Origin: Limanda limanda
Taxonomy: Eukaryota; Chordata; Actinopteri; Pleuronectiformes; Pleuronectidae
Direction: 5' to 3'
Length of the DNA stretch: 64,000 bases
Assembly (NCBI RefSeq): GCF_963576545.1
Contig: NC_083646.1
Location: 14,115,238-14,179,237, forward strand
A program made the position numbers and the translations under genes. This document shows, in pieces, positions 13,321-27,932 of this stretch. Position 1 is the stretch's first letter; every line of letters begins with the position of its first letter. The notes below the pieces were generated by a model. The model was not told the origin of the DNA and made no database searches. It saw nothing but the letters and a program-made list of their open reading frames with translations.

Positions 13321-16300
13321 TTCATTAATCCAAATTATAAAGAAAGAAGATACAGGGCGACTCCAACTTTTGAGATAAAATAGGATAATAGCCCTTTGAT
13401 AGATATGAGTGCCCTCTCTTGTTACACAGGAAAAGTCAAGAAGAGGTCCTCCAGTATTTTTGCAAGGTGGCTCCATGTCGACGTTCTTCAGCAACAAGCT
13501 GGGTCTCTTGCTCATCAATCATCTGTCACATTAGAGAGTATTTAAGTGCTGGTCAACTGTGTGGAGGAAACTCAGGCCTTTCCACTGTGCACAATCCTTT
13601 ATGTGCCAATTCAGCCGTGACCTGCATTGTTGGCTTCGTTTTGCTGTAACGTTGATGAGAAACAGTTTAGAGTTTAATGTTTCTAAAAGAATTACCTTCC
13701 TAAATTCGCTTTTCTGCAATTAGCAAATTACATTTCTCTGGTTTATAAAGGGAAAACGTGAACTAAAAAAGACCAGGGAAACCATCTGTAATGGCAGATC
13801 AAAGCTATGCTTAAAAACCAAAAGAAGAAATAGTTACTTTATTTAGCCGTTTCTTATTTTGATGACCTAACAAATGACTTCCAATTACTTTTGGAAAAAA
13901 TGCATGCTTGGAAAATTAAACAAGGCCCGTATCTTTGGTGAATAACAAAGGGGGAAATTACTGCCTCAGTGAAAAGTGAGATGAAAGAAGGTGTGCTTTA
14001 CCTGCAACTGCTGCTCACTTTGAAGAGAGACATACCTGGCTCTCAGCAAAACATGCCCTAGCAGTATAAATCACACTAAGAGATTTTTGAAAACCACCAT
14101 TAGGAGCCAGTCATGCATCCCTGTAGCATGACAGTGTCTAGGTGGAGAGGGACCGGCTGGCACACCCACAGAACCCTCAATTTCTGAGAGGATAAAAGGG
14201 CGTTTTGGCTCGCAGCACTACAGAGGATCAGCCGTCCTCTGGCAAGAAAGAATGCAAAGTGCTCTCTTGCCTTATTTAGCCAGAGCCAGCCATCACATCA
14301 CAGAGCATGCCATGGAAAAGGAGGAGAGATACTGTCAAGATTATGATCCGGAGCTATAAAAAACAACGTCAACAAAACATACCTTGGAGCAGTGAGAAGA
14401 TATTTGCGGTATGAGGATGACATGGGGTGTGCCAAACACTTATATTATTTAGGGAGGAACCACGTGGAGTGGATGGAGCAGATGAATGGCACCTCTTACT
14501 CCAGTAAGTGGGAGAGGTGTTTAAAGATTAATTCCAGATTAATTTAGTCTGCTCCCAAGTGTTTGAATCTGACAGTCAAACATGACAAAAGACAGAATGA
14601 GCGGTTTACCTTGGCAAATCTCTCACTTCCCAACTAATGATGGATCAGATTTCATCGCTAATGGTTAAAACGCCCTCATTCATATAACTGGCGCGGTCAT
14701 ACTCCTTTTATTATGTAATGGCTGTTTTGTCCAATGGCATCAAGTCTGTTACTTGTGTAAGAGTGTGTTTTCGCGTGAGGACTTGTTGTTTGTGTATCTC
14801 CCAGGATGACAGAGATAAGAGATTCCTGGCAGTCCTTTAAAAGGAAAAGTACTGACATGTGGGACCGGGAACTAAACACGTTACAGTAAATAAAATGAAA
14901 GAGAACCTGATGAAAAGCTCAGCAAAGATAGTCAAATGTCTGAAATGTATTCTACCACCTTGGTTATCACTGATCCATGCAGAGTGCGTGTCTTTACCAT
15001 CCTTACCCCTAGAGGTCTCCGTCTGGTGCCCCCCCCCCCCAAGCATTATTCATGAGTTAACAGGTTTAACTTTCCCAACAGGATGGGAGGCCCTTGTAAT
15101 AAAGCCAGAGAAAAAGAAGAGAGAGCGAGAGGGACCTTGCTCTGTGCACAGCAGGGGGTCCGCTCAATGCATGGCTGCATCTACATCTATTCAGACCAAG
15201 CTCCTGCATAATACTGCTGATGAGGTCACAATGTGGTTCTGGTATTTCAACTTAACCCAATAGAGCCCAATATATTTTGAGTTAAAATAAATTGGCGTAT
15301 CATAGATCCAGTATATCTGCACATATGAAAATAAAAAAGTTGCAGTAGATAGTAATGTAATGTAAATTAGATATAATGTTTTAAGTACCGCAAATCATGG
15401 TCATTTCTAGTGAATTTAATTTTGGAAGTTTAATGTTACGCATATTTACTTTGATAATGAAAACTATCGCAACTCTTGAAGAACAAAAGTCAAGGGAAGG
15501 ATCCTGCTGCCGATCAGGAATAAACTTATTCTTTACATATGTTGAGTAACTGTTTTAATTTCACCAACTGGCAGCATTATTGTACAAACTGATTAATGCC
15601 AGAAAAAAGTCATTGAGAAAGAATCTTTTAATGAAAAAGTAACTTTGCACGAAGCTGTGGGGGTGTAGCTCCGGTGCCTTTAAAAATGGAATATTTTATA
15701 TATGAGAAAAAGATTTTGTTTTTTTTGCCACACTGGGCTCACTCACACAGAGAATATGGGGGATTGTAAATCTTAGAACTCACCTCATTTGTCTTTCATT
15801 ATGATTGACCCATAAAAATCAGGCCAGATTTATGAGCCAATTCTTGAAAATAATATTTACGACTCCACACGACGAGTCAAAAATACTTATGTTTTTTTTT
15901 CTGGGGGGGGTGGGGGTGCGTGAGAAAAGACTTCAACAGTCCTGCACAATCGCACCATAACAGGTTCAGACACCTTAGCCTAACAGTCTTGTGCCAGACT
16001 CAGACCGTTTGATGTTCTCATACAACTCCACTTCTCTGTAGGCTGCTCACCCCCCACGCCCCCCCCCCCTCCCCCGACTAATTCCTCCACCCCGTGTTGA
16101 CCCTGTGCCAGTTTCACCAAAACCTTTACAAGTACACCTGGTAGTGCTTAGACTCAATCACGGGCACCAAGCTTCTGAGAGCGGCTGCAGAGGACAGGGA
16201 GAACCTGACAGAAAAGGCGTTCTCATTAATGGGTTCCATGGTGGAGTTAGATGCAAGTAAATGGGAGCACTTGACAACCTGTGCTTTCTTTAAAATCTGA

Positions 16301-19300
16301 CATTTTATCACGTTTCTTTGTTCATGTGCATAGCAGTTGGACCAAAAATAACTGCAGTGCGCTTTTTAATGCCTAAAATGTGTCAATCATCAGTGGAATG
16401 CATATCTATAATTTTCTTCTTTGTAATGTTGCAGAGCCCCTGTTAAAAAGAATAGTTTTAAAGTAAGTCTGACCCACATTCAGAGGGGTATTATTTTTGC
16501 AATGGTGAAAGATGAACAGGACTTAATAAAGAATGAGGTTCTGGTAAAGGTTTGGCCCACACCTGCTGACGGGTGTGGGAGAGTTAAAGCACGTTACTAT
16601 AGGGGTGGGATGGATTCCGTGTGGGTGAGTGTGTGTGTTCATATTCACCAGCTGCACTATCACAGACAGTGAATGGTGTAATTTCGCTGATTATGATCAA
16701 CTTTAGAATGAGTCACATTTCAGATTCCAGGAGCCTCCGTCAGCATGTTAGACCGCCATCAGGTACAAAAACAACTTCAGGATCCCAGTGTTTCATCCAA
16801 ACAAATGTGGCCATGCTCTCTAGAAAAATATGCTCTTTCTGTTCTCAAGGCTGCAGAGGTGGATGTCTGGACTGGACTGAGCTTGGCTCCGATCTGGTTC
16901 AGATAAATGTGGAACTTTGGAAATGTTGGACCGAGCCAGCTGGATTTCATAAAAGGCCTCAAAGCGGCCTTTGCACTCTCTGTGAAAACCACAGGATGTA
17001 ACATAACTTTTATATATTCTAAATATTACATGATTAGAAAGAGGGGAGGTTAGATAAGCAGAGCAGGGTACACCACACAATTACAGACTTACAAACACAA
17101 GCTGTGTTTGGATGGAGAACAATGGCGGCCTGTGGATGAATGCTATGATTTGCATACTGTTGAAGAATGAAGAGGAAGAAAGAACACATTTTGCTCAATG
17201 ACTAAAACAAACACTGAGACATTCTAATGGCATCCAGAGCGGGAAACAGACGTGTTTGTGTTCTGGTAATGGCTGCACTATTTCATTTGGTCTACTTCAA
17301 GTGGACTGTTGATGATATGTTTGATCACAGACTGGAAGGATTACATTTTCTATTTATTTATTTATTATTGCTGAAATGGTTCATGGTTGGACAGAGGGAA
17401 GAACACTTATACTACGTATATGCTATTAGTTATATATTGTAGCTGCCAACCCAAATAAGTGGATGGCCGGGTAATTCTTAAGTTAAAAAGGAAATTAAGA
17501 AGAGCCTGCTGAAGATAAAGCTATCATTTGTAAGATGATGTTGTGTTTCATGTGATGGTTTGTTAGTAGACAGTTTGGAATATCCTCTATATCAGATCAT
17601 TTTATTGAAAAACAAAGTATTTGTGTCTGTATCTGGTCATTTTTATCCCCACAAGCACTGGAAAAGATTTGAATTTGTTCTAAAGATGTCAGTTATACTG
17701 ATCACCACAGATAATGGGAGCCACTTAATGGTGGCAAAAGAGAAAAAGTCCAGTGATTGCTTGAGAACCATGACCGCGTATAAAATTCAGTGGGAATCTA
17801 TTCATAAATCATTGAGATAATTCAGTCTTGAACAAAGTGGTGGCCCAACATACACTGCAATCCCTAGAGTCACACCGGTAGCATCGTTTCAAAAATAAAA
17901 ATAAAATTGTTTTATATAAACTTAATTTCTGTGAATCGGGATTTAAACACGTTTCTTCAATATAAAAAAATACAATTTGTGATGAAAAGCGAATTGTATA
18001 CGACCAATATCATTGCATTGACCTAAATGTGTCACCAATATATAATAATTAGCATCCCATCAGCATCTGGTACTACTCCAAAAAATCACAGCATGTAAAT
18101 AAGAAAAAAAAGGTAATGATGTTTCCCCAGAGGAGAAGCAGGTCCATGCCACTGGCTCTTCCGCTTCAAACAGTGACCTTTGACTCCCTGATATCAACAG
18201 CTCCTAGCGGCGGGCTGCCTCATCAAGAGCTAATTGTCTCTCTTAAGAAAACACACTATGTGAGAGGATCCACAGGGGGAAGCCCCCCCTTCTCAGCCCA
18301 GTGCCGCAGTAAGTCATTTGTTACAGATCATGTCAGCAAGCTCTTGCCCTCCCCCCACAACTGTAAAGCTTAGATTGATTGAACTACCCTGGCGTGTTCT
18401 CAGGAGCATTCTCACCAAATGTAATATCCAGAGTCAGATTTACTTTTTGATTCGACCCACACCAGATAACCAAGTAATCTAGTGCTTGCGAAATATGCCC
18501 TGCAGTCGGCAAAGTGCAACATCATGCCGGCCAGCTGCACTCTCAGATTTAGAATCAATTCAGGTGTTAAGAATAGCTGTATTTACAAAGGTCAGGGTGG
18601 AGGAACTGGAGAAGGGTCAGGGGCATTCCTCACACTGCTGGCTTTGAGTTTAGGAAACTTATTCTTGAAGGCCAGCTTGCATGTGTCTCCTCTTTCCATG
18701 TAGTCTGAACGCAGGAAGCAGGAATACTGCAGCCCATGTCATCTCATCATTGGATATCCTTTCATATCTCCATGGTTAATACTCGGATAATTTCTTGACT
18801 TTAACCCTTTTATTCTAATGTTAAGAAACAATTTGACGCCACAAACTGTCTCCATATCTTTCCCGAAACCAGCGTTTTACATAAATATAAAGAAAGCGGT
18901 CTCCCCTGCTGTCCATGTCAAAATGTGTATAATTGCCGCTGAGTGAACACTTTGTGTTTGCATTGCGGGGGAGAGCAAGTCTGTACTTAGCATGTTGTTT
19001 TTAGCTGGTCTTAATGTCTTCCATGTCTGGGCCCATTTGTCTCTGGGATGACTGGGCCACATCAGTGGGCACGGAGGAGGAGAAAAGTAAAGTCTGCATG
19101 TGTGCGATGTATGTGACAGCTGCAGTCCTGGTTCACGGGGCCCCTGTGGCCCGCTCACGCCAACAAACCCGCAACTGTAATCAGCAGATTTATGGTGAGA
19201 TTTTTATTCTATAACGGCTCCGTGTTTGCGCTCGAGTCTTGTCTATGTATTTAGCATAAGGGTAAAATCTCGGGAGAAAATGAAACACCACTATCTGTGC

Positions 19301-22300
19301 AGAGAAAGGGGGAAAATCTCAGTAAACACAAGAGGTAATGAGATGCGTTTGGTGTGTTGCCGACAGAGAAGGCTGGCAGTGCTCACAGGAGTTGGAGGTG
19401 ATTCATATCAGTCTGTTTGACAGGAAGGTCAGAGCGAGTCCTCCACTGTTTATCCAAACTGCCAAGTCGAGAGCTGCTACAGGTGAATATCTGATCCCTG
19501 GAACCTTAAACTCTTCATCTGCCTGATTCTCTCTCTCTCTCTCTCACTAGGGGATAAATCGGCAAGCCTTTCATTGGAAAATATAGTTGTTACTCTTTTG
19601 TTGTACTTAAACTGTAATTTTGTTTGTATTTAACATATTCTGCTTATCTAAAAGCAGTGGGTATTGTGTCTTTGTTTTGCTCACAGTTGTAGTGGACTGG
19701 AGCTTATGCACTACCGACTGGGAAACTCTGGACAGGATAACACAGGCAGACAAACACAGCTCCAGCCACATTCACACCTGTGTTAGGTTTCGAGTTTCTC
19801 ATACATCTGACCCATATATCTGCTCCCAAAGGAAACCCACACAAACACAGACAGAACATACAAACACTGCAGAGCGAGGCGGTGGACAGATCTGTCTTGT
19901 ATCAAACACACACATTTTCTGCTGTAAGTCAGCAGGACTGATGCCATGTTCTCATTTTTAAGAAGTTCCTAATCACCATTAGTCGACATCCAAACTGTAT
20001 GAACAGTGTCTTAAAGCTATAATACAACTATGAGGTGAGATTAAAAAAAGTACAGAGACTATTCCTGCCGTGCATGAATGGAGCGTGTCACGGTAAGGCA
20101 CATGCAGCTTGTGGGTCAGGATTCTGCGTTTTGTCACACAATCAACATCAGGACGTGTAACACACATTTTTGGGACCACTTGCCGGTGTCATGGTGCAAT
20201 TTAACCTCAAACTTGAGCTGTTTGTGTCAGATGGATACAAACCAGAGACCAAACAGCAGCCTTTGCAGTGGAAGAGCCCGCAGAAGGCCAGTCAGGTAAG
20301 GAGCATCTTGCAAACAACCTGAACTGTGGTGTGAACACTTTCGTCGTTCCACAACCACCTTATCCACTGGCCTAGGCTCCCTGCTACATTTTCCTCTTCT
20401 CCAAAATAAAATTCAACCTGAAAGGTCACAAGATTTGTAGCGAGCGTGCCAACCACAGCAGGAGCACTGGGAGGCTGTCGTGTATCACTGCACAAGGTGA
20501 CTAGTGGCAAAATCAAATCAGGTACAGTCTCTTTTTGAGTGCATCTCGAATGACTCAGCGCAAAATAACCGTACCGCTACACAACATCGTGAGGCAGTCT
20601 GGTGGTAAATTCATGGAAAGCACCATCTTGGGTTGGGCTCCATTAGTTTAACATTTACATATTTCTGTGAATGTGAATGCTGCCAAACCACTTAACCACG
20701 GAGCTGCCTTCCAAAAAGTCAAAAAGCCCACGTTAAGTCAATTTGTTCATCCTGTCAAATTTATGTGAATACCCACGACTGCAACACACCCGGAAATTAG
20801 ACAATGTCAAGGGAAATATCTAAATAATCATTAAAGTACAAAGTGTTATATTTGTTTGACAAGTTCATACTAAATACCCAACAGATCGAGAGATAATGAC
20901 AACCTCATGTGTTCTTCAGTGCATGGAAACATGGCAAAAATGTCCGCCCCTGCAATATGTGACCACAACAGTAAAACAAACAAACAATAAAATGGTTTAA
21001 AAAATTACAAAGATCATATTCATTACATCTAACTGACATGTTCAAAACCACAAATAACAGCAATAAACTCCCACGGAGTTCAGCAAATGGACATGGGAAT
21101 TCTCTTTGTGTGAATACAGTTGTTGGAGGCTGTGCTTTCACAGCCTTCCAACCCGGGCCTTTGTAATCCACAGTTCTTTGGCACCAAGCTGCAGACATGT
21201 TTAGAACTCAAACTGCTCGCTGGCAGCAAGTTAAATGCTTTACAGTTGTTACCTCTTGACGATGATGAGGATGATGAGTCACTTACATTCGGCTAATTCC
21301 AGCAAGTTTAAATGTTTTATGGGGAAATGAAATCTGACTTTTAGTGGCGAGGCTGGGTGTGGAGTCTGAGTTTGTGTCCCATCATCTCCCCTCTGGACAC
21401 TATGGACTGTTCCAAACAGCTGGATTGGTTCATATGACTTCAGCCAGATAGAGGTCTGTGAAACAGTGAGCCGTGGGACACAATCATCTCATTCTGCTGA
21501 CCCATATTTATGTGTTGTTGCATTGTTTTGTGTTACAGTGTAATTTGTCAGTTCCATCTGTTCCCTCCGTCCGTCCATCACAAACATCAGACTCTGCTAA
21601 CAAGATTTTGAAGGGGAATTTCTCACAACTGCAGAGGTGCAATTACAGCTGGAGTTCAATGTGACATGTTTGTGACGCGCTGGCCCCGGGGGAGACTGCA
21701 ACGCTCCAAGGTGACGGCATGTTGCCTTTTACCTTGTGTGTTTAGTGTTGTCAAGGCGATTAGCTGATTCTGTTGGTACACAACACTGGAATCATCACAG
21801 GGAAAGGAGGTTACCTTTGAAGTAACTAAATGACAGTCATAAAATGTAGCTACAAATGGAAGTGGTGTGCTGAACGCTAATTATTAGTGAGTCAACGAGA
21901 GGTTTGACAAAATTCTTATGAGTTTTCACACAACTTAACCCAGCACCACTGAGCGAAACTAACAAAAGACCCAGTTTGAGTACGTCATGACGGAGCGTGG
22001 GATCATGGAAGTTGTTGTCTTCACCACCTTAACCAGTTGTTTTTACGCATTTGATTGAAAAAATGTTAGATATTATACCTTGAAAAGTGTATATATTTGC
22101 ATTTCTAAACAAAGAAATAGCATCATCTACACCAAAAATCTATTTATACCTGTACTTCCATTTGGAATAACTTACTTTAGGCCTATATCCAAGGTTAACA
22201 CACAGAAAGATGGAAAAAGTATTAGTATGACGTTTTCAGCCCTTTCACTACATGCAGAGCAGCATGGTGGATCTGTAGCCGCCTCACGCCGGGCATTAGG

Positions 22301-23299
22301 TCTGGTGCGACCTCTTCATCCTGGTGCAACCGGCAAGAAATATGAAGTGTTTCTGCAGGACCAGGTGCACTTTTGATGCATTGTTCCCCCAGTATGTTAA
22401 GAGATGGCAAAGCCCCTGTGCACACAGCTAAACGAATTCAAGAGTGGTTTCATGAACACCAGGGTGAATTCCAACACCTTACGGTCAAATCTCCCCATAC
22501 ACACGGATCATTGCTTGTATTGCAGCATAGCATGGAGAATTAAAGCTGCTAGAAAGACTGAAAAATGGCCCCAGTTCCTCTTAGGTAATCAATATTAGTA
22601 AAGATTTTAGCTGTCTCCCTGTGGTATCAATGTAAAAAACAATCCCAACGCTCCAGTGTAGAGAGAAAACAGATTTCCCTCCACTTTCATATTGAATCTG
22701 CTCACAAAAAAAACATCTGCACGCTAAGTGAGCTGAACAAATGAGTGGAATATACTCAGCTCCTCTTACAAAAGTTGGGCAGGCTTTAAAGCAATCGAAG
22801 ACGTGTCGATTACTGACACACACCTGCCACATGTAGACATTATGCAAAATGAAAGACAGGTCTCAAAATGGTCCGTCCCCCCCCCCCCCTCCTGTTCTCC
22901 TCTGTTTCTGAGCTTTACGGAGCATGACCTGAAAATTCCTTGGACATCCTGTAAAGCCATCAACCTGATTTCCTCTCATGTCACATTCAACGGGGGGGAG
23001 GAATACTGTAGCATAATAACCCATCCAGGCAGAGAGAAAACACTGCCTCACTCAATGGCCCGAACAGCAGCGTAAGCAGCTTTGTGCTACACCTTGGCAA
23101 AGGTATGTGACTGGAGACAGATGCTGTGTTACATAATACAGAACATTTTTGACTTTAAGTGGACTATGAAGTCAAACTCTAGAAAGTCTACTAGTCCTAC
23201 ATTACAGTGATCTATGTTGTTTGTATTAATGGATCGTTGACGGGAGGAAATAAGAAGAACATATTTGGAGACATTACACCACCAAGTTTTCATCTTTGC

Positions 23300-23870
23300 C
23301 TTTTCCAAGGAGGCTATGTATTAATTTCTGTTGTTGTCTTTTTGTCTGTTTGTCCTTAAGCAGGATTACGCAACAGAACCGTTTTTATTGAAACTTGGTG
23401 GAAGGGGGGAGGGGCGGTATGGGCCGAGGGAGACTCCATAACATTTTGGAGCACATTTGTTTAATGGGGGGAATTCCAGGATTTCTTTGTCAGTTTTCGA
23501 AACATCGCAGGTTAGCCTTGACGGAGGTCCCGACTGACCTTCTAGTGTTTTCATTGCTGTTTGTTTGTCTGTTGGCAGGATTACGCTAAAACTACGGAAC
23601 CAATCTTGGGAATAACGAACCCATTTGGCATGGATCTGGACTAAGGGGCTGCGCCGGGATCTGTTTTTTACTCTTTTATTCCTTTGACATTATCACCAAT
23701 TTCCCAGAGACCAATGAATGGATCTCGATATGAGAAAAAATCCGGCACATTTAGAAAACCAATATCTTTAAGTGTGTGTAATTTGGTGCAGATCCAACTA
23801 AAAATCCTGAGTTAGTGAAATTCGATGTGATTTTATAACGGGTCAGTTTGGCCTTGGTGAAGGTAAGGGC
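23300..23870 (+). repeat. Fish dispersed repeat (CTTGGTGGAAGG family), copy 2, near full length
   Basis: This is the longest copy in the window. It contains CAGGATTACGCAACAGAACC, GAAACTTGGTGGAAGG, GGATCTGGACTAAGGGGCTG, CAATGAATGGATCTCGATATG, AATTTGGTGCAGATCCAACT and GTTTGGCCTTGGTGAAGGTA in order. The head word appears twice (about 23,345 and 23,557). It is in the fhod3 intron, antisense to the gene. Confidence 0.65.
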
Positions 23871-25984
23871 TCAACTGAGTACCAATCTAGTTTATACATG
23901 GGACTGCCCACATCACCATGACCTATTATTGATAAAAATGACTTGCTAAACATAGAGCACGTTACTAAACTGCTCAGCTGGAGAGAACTGATATGGTTAG
24001 AGCATGCCGTGTGTATGTGAGAGGAAAGCGAGACACCCAGATTATATATGGGTCGGTTCAAGAAATAAATTAGCACCATTACAAACACTTGTAATGACTC
24101 AGCAGCTGAGCAGTTAAAACAGACGCGGGGAGTTGCGCTAAATATAAACACGAGCTCACATAAAAAACCTGAGATAAAAATACAGTAGGCTGCATTAGAC
24201 CTGTGGCAGCTTTGTTTTGCTTGTTAACTCTCAGCTTTTCTCTAAGATGCGAACAACAAATGACAAAGCTCTTCAGTTAATATTCAGGTCACTCTTTCAT
24301 TACTGCTCTTTATCTAACTCGGATTAGCTTTTGAAGCATATCTACTCTATTATGAGCACAGCTGATGTGTTATTTTGGTCACGAAAGGCGATCAGGTGAC
24401 ACAGGGTGCTGGGTCTGCCGATGAAAGGAGTAATAGTCACATTTAAGTTCTTGGCTCTTAAAATAAGTCATCCAGGGAAAAGGGAATCCTGCGGTGGTGA
24501 AGGCCACAGCCACAAAGAGATTCAGGAGTAGAATCTAACTTGAGATAAGCATCTGTCATCACAAACGAAATCTTAAAGTTGGCTCTTAAAACCCTTGTTC
24601 CCCATTTGGAGATGCCATCCTTGGTAATCCAGTATGTATAATTTTGTATCCGTTTCCAAACGTAGCCGTATTACTTTACAGATGAGTGTCTGAAATCACT
24701 TTTCATGACATAAATAGATATTTAATCTCTTACATTAACAGTAAGGCTATATATGATCACAGAGCTAAATAATGAGGTTAAAGTAATACCGCAATAAAAT
24801 ATTCAGGTGTTTACTGCCTGGGGTAAAAACTGATAGTAGACACTCAGGATATGGGACACGGTGTGGTATTCAGTGTATGTTGGTTTACTTCTGCTTCAGA
24901 ATTGATACTAAATTATCAAAGGATGAAAGCGTATTACAATAGTAATAATGAATCTCATGTATCAACAGGAAACAGAGTATCTGATGAGGAACTGTCTGTG
25001 CCTGAAAGCCTCATGAATGTTCCATTATACCAGAAACCACTGTTTGCCAAGTCAGGAAATGGCCATGCTGTTTTGATGAGACAAACATCCGTAGAAATTC
25101 AGCTTTTCTGCAGGGTGCTAATTTGTCATGCACCGCCACAACATGCAGAATGTATAGGAGGCCATCCGATCTCCTGCTGGCTCCTGGGGGTCATTATGAA
25201 GGGGGTACAAAAAAAAAAAGAATTCACAGCAATATAGAAAGACAGAATGAGATGGATTCCTGCATTAAGTGGATGAGGCCCTCCTCGCTACAGGACTTGG
25301 GTTACACTACAGTCTACTACACATATGGAGTTCTTTGTCCCACATTCCCTCAACTTTTTCATGACAAGAAAAAAAAAAGAAATCCCAGGCTGTGCCAGCT
25401 GAAAGCAACGTCCGATATTGGAGCATGTCAATGGACAATGCAGCTCTCAATGTCAGAGAGTGCTTATCGTGCCATACCATCTTGAACATGGCTGTGGTAT
25501 TGTGTGGTTCCAAAGAATGACCACTGACCAGTGTTTGTTAAAAACAGTGACACGACCACACATGTGTACAGATAGTCCTCGTGCTGCTGGGCAACTGTAC
25601 CCTGATTTCCAGCAGCGTATACTTCCACTCATCTTCATTCTGCTGCAGCACAATGTCTCCATCCTTCCTTACGAATAGTGAGCATGGGATGTCTAGCTGA
25701 CACTGGACTCCTCGCTCCCGGGTTTCTGTGGACTCGACACTTTCCAAAGATAACATGGGCCAAAGATTTCCACTCACAGGCAGACTGAGGCCCTGCTGAG
25801 GCAGCCTGCCTGATGGGGAACAGACCAAAAAGAGCTGGCTCAAGACAGCTCCTCGGATCCATAGCACTGTAGTACGTGATATGTCTTTAAAGTCTACAGT
25901 TAGTCAATATAGGTGAGAGAAACAGAAACCAACAGTGGTGGAGGAGCACATTCCAGCACCAGAAGCAGACGTAGCATGTTCAGC

Positions 25985-26006
25985 TGAATCGAATCGAATC
26001 GAATCG
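25985..26006. repeat. (GAATC)n short pentanucleotide repeat
   Basis: Four tandem GAATC units. Confidence 0.85.
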
Positions 26007-27157
26007 CATGTTATCAAGAATAGAAGATGTCCGTGAATACAAAAACGTCAACAAATCAAGTGCATTTCCTCGTCCGACTGTAACTCTTCACTTATAGCTC
26101 CTGTTCCCCATTAGCTCCCTGTTTCATGTAGACGTAAAAATCTGTGATTTATTGTGCATTTATTTTTATTCAGAGGTAAATTGAGATTTCCAGGAAAAGC
26201 TTGTCTCTCTGGAACGCCTGCATGGCCGCACGGTGTGCGCAGTCACACACCACATGACGTCTTAGCAGGGGAACATTCCTCCTTGTCTTTTTCTCTCCCT
26301 TTGAAAAACCATCTTTCTCGATTTAGAAACAGGGGGCACGAAAAGTGGTTTAGGCCAAAAAATATGGGGCGACAGAATAATGCAAAATTAAGCCATAAAA
26401 AACCCCCGACCTATGTTAAATGCCTCAGACTGACGGGATGAAAAATCACTTCTCCTATTCAGGAACTTTCCACAGGAAGAAATACATGAGACCGAATTCC
26501 ACTTAACCTCCTCTTTTCCTGTGTGCCAAAGAAAAAGACCTTGAAAAATTGTTGAAAGTTTTACCATTGCTGAACATTACCGATTCAGAATCTCTGAGGA
26601 GAGCAGGTACTGTATCTCCAGTAAAGGCAGTTTGGAAGGGAGTCAATAGAAGCCATGCCTCTTTAAAATACTTTTCTTCCAACTTTGCCATTCTATACAC
26701 CACAGAGGACAGCGGAGGAGTGAGATGATGTTATTGCTTCAGTATTCAGCACTGCCTACAGGAGCTGGGATTGTCTCTTTTCCATAAATCACTCCTCAGT
26801 GACAGGAGGTGGTCCGCTAGTCAGTTAGCCCACCGCCACTGGCTGACCTCAGGGGCGACAGCTTCCCTCAAGCGTCAACCCAAACAAAAAGGGGTGCAGC
26901 CAGCTCCCATAGCCGAAGCTATAGAGGTCAGGGAAGGCCTGCGCAGAACCAGACCTTTCATCCTATAGCATTTACAGGATCAGCATCCTCGAACACTGGC
27001 ATCAAAGACCGAGACGGAGTGTATGTGAGGGAGAGAGAGAGAGAGAGACACAAACAGAGGGACAGAGAGAGCAAGGCGGCTAAAAATGACCTCCATGACC
27101 CTTAATATGTGTGCGACTCATGTGTAGGAGGGTGTGGGATAATCCTGGAGAGCTGTG

Positions 27158-27158
27158 T

Positions 27159-27190
<32 letters not shown>

Positions 27191-27200
27191 GGGGGGGGGG
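27158..27200. repeat. (GT)n followed by a 27-base poly-G run
   Basis: A short GT run at about 27,158-27,173 passes directly into an unbroken run of G from 27174 to 27200. Confidence 0.95.
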
Positions 27201-27454
27201 TCTCCAGGTGGCCGAGAGGGATAGACAGGGTTAACCCCAGTTGACCCTGGCTCTCCGCTGTCAGAAGTTGATCTGCCCGTAGCTTGTCAAGGAAACTAGA
27301 ACAATGTTGCATTTCCATCATAACGAAGGCCCCGGACCAGAGCCTGTGTTTTTTTGTCTGTCCAAACATGCATCCTCGACTTTGGTATGAAACTGAATGG
27401 CCATGCATCAAGAATAGAGCCTGACTGGTTCATCGGTGAACAAAATCCACCTTT

Positions 27455-27650
27455 CGCAGACATATCGGTATCAGTTTTATTATGTGTATGGTTAAACTGT
27501 TAAATATTAAGCCTCAATCAAATTTATTTGTCATTAGGTTTTGTTAACTTCTTAGGAATCTTTGCCAAATTGTTTAAAACATATATATTGGCCGATATAT
27601 CGGTATGAGAAACCTTTCAATCCCTAATCTCAGTATCGGCACAGGTTGGG
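27455..27650. repeat. Possible hAT-type transposon remnant (CGATATATCGG words)
   Basis: It contains ACATATCGGTATCAG, GGCCGATATATCGGTATGAG and CAGTATCGGCA spaced through AT-rich DNA. Repeated GGCCGATATATCGG words are typical of the ends of an abundant class of fish hAT elements. No target duplication could be fixed, so this is a weak call. Confidence 0.35.
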
Positions 27651-27850
27651 CTCTCATCGAAGAACCCTCCTTTCTTCCTCTAATCCTAACTGTATTTGAA
27701 TTACACAGATTTCTACACATTGTCTCGGTATTAAATGTCATCATGTCAACTCGTCATCATGCCTGAACATTTTGTTTCAATGTAGCTTTTATCAGTCTAT
27801 GCAAGGTTTGAAAAATAAGTTGTATTTGTTCCAGTTAAGAGAAACGATAG

Positions 27851-27851
<1 letters not shown>

Positions 27852-27930
<79 letters not shown>
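27852..27930. repeat. (CT)n microsatellite
   Basis: About 79 bases of uninterrupted CT, producing false Ser-Leu and Arg-Glu open frames on the two strands. Confidence 0.97.
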
Positions 27931-27932
<2 letters not shown>

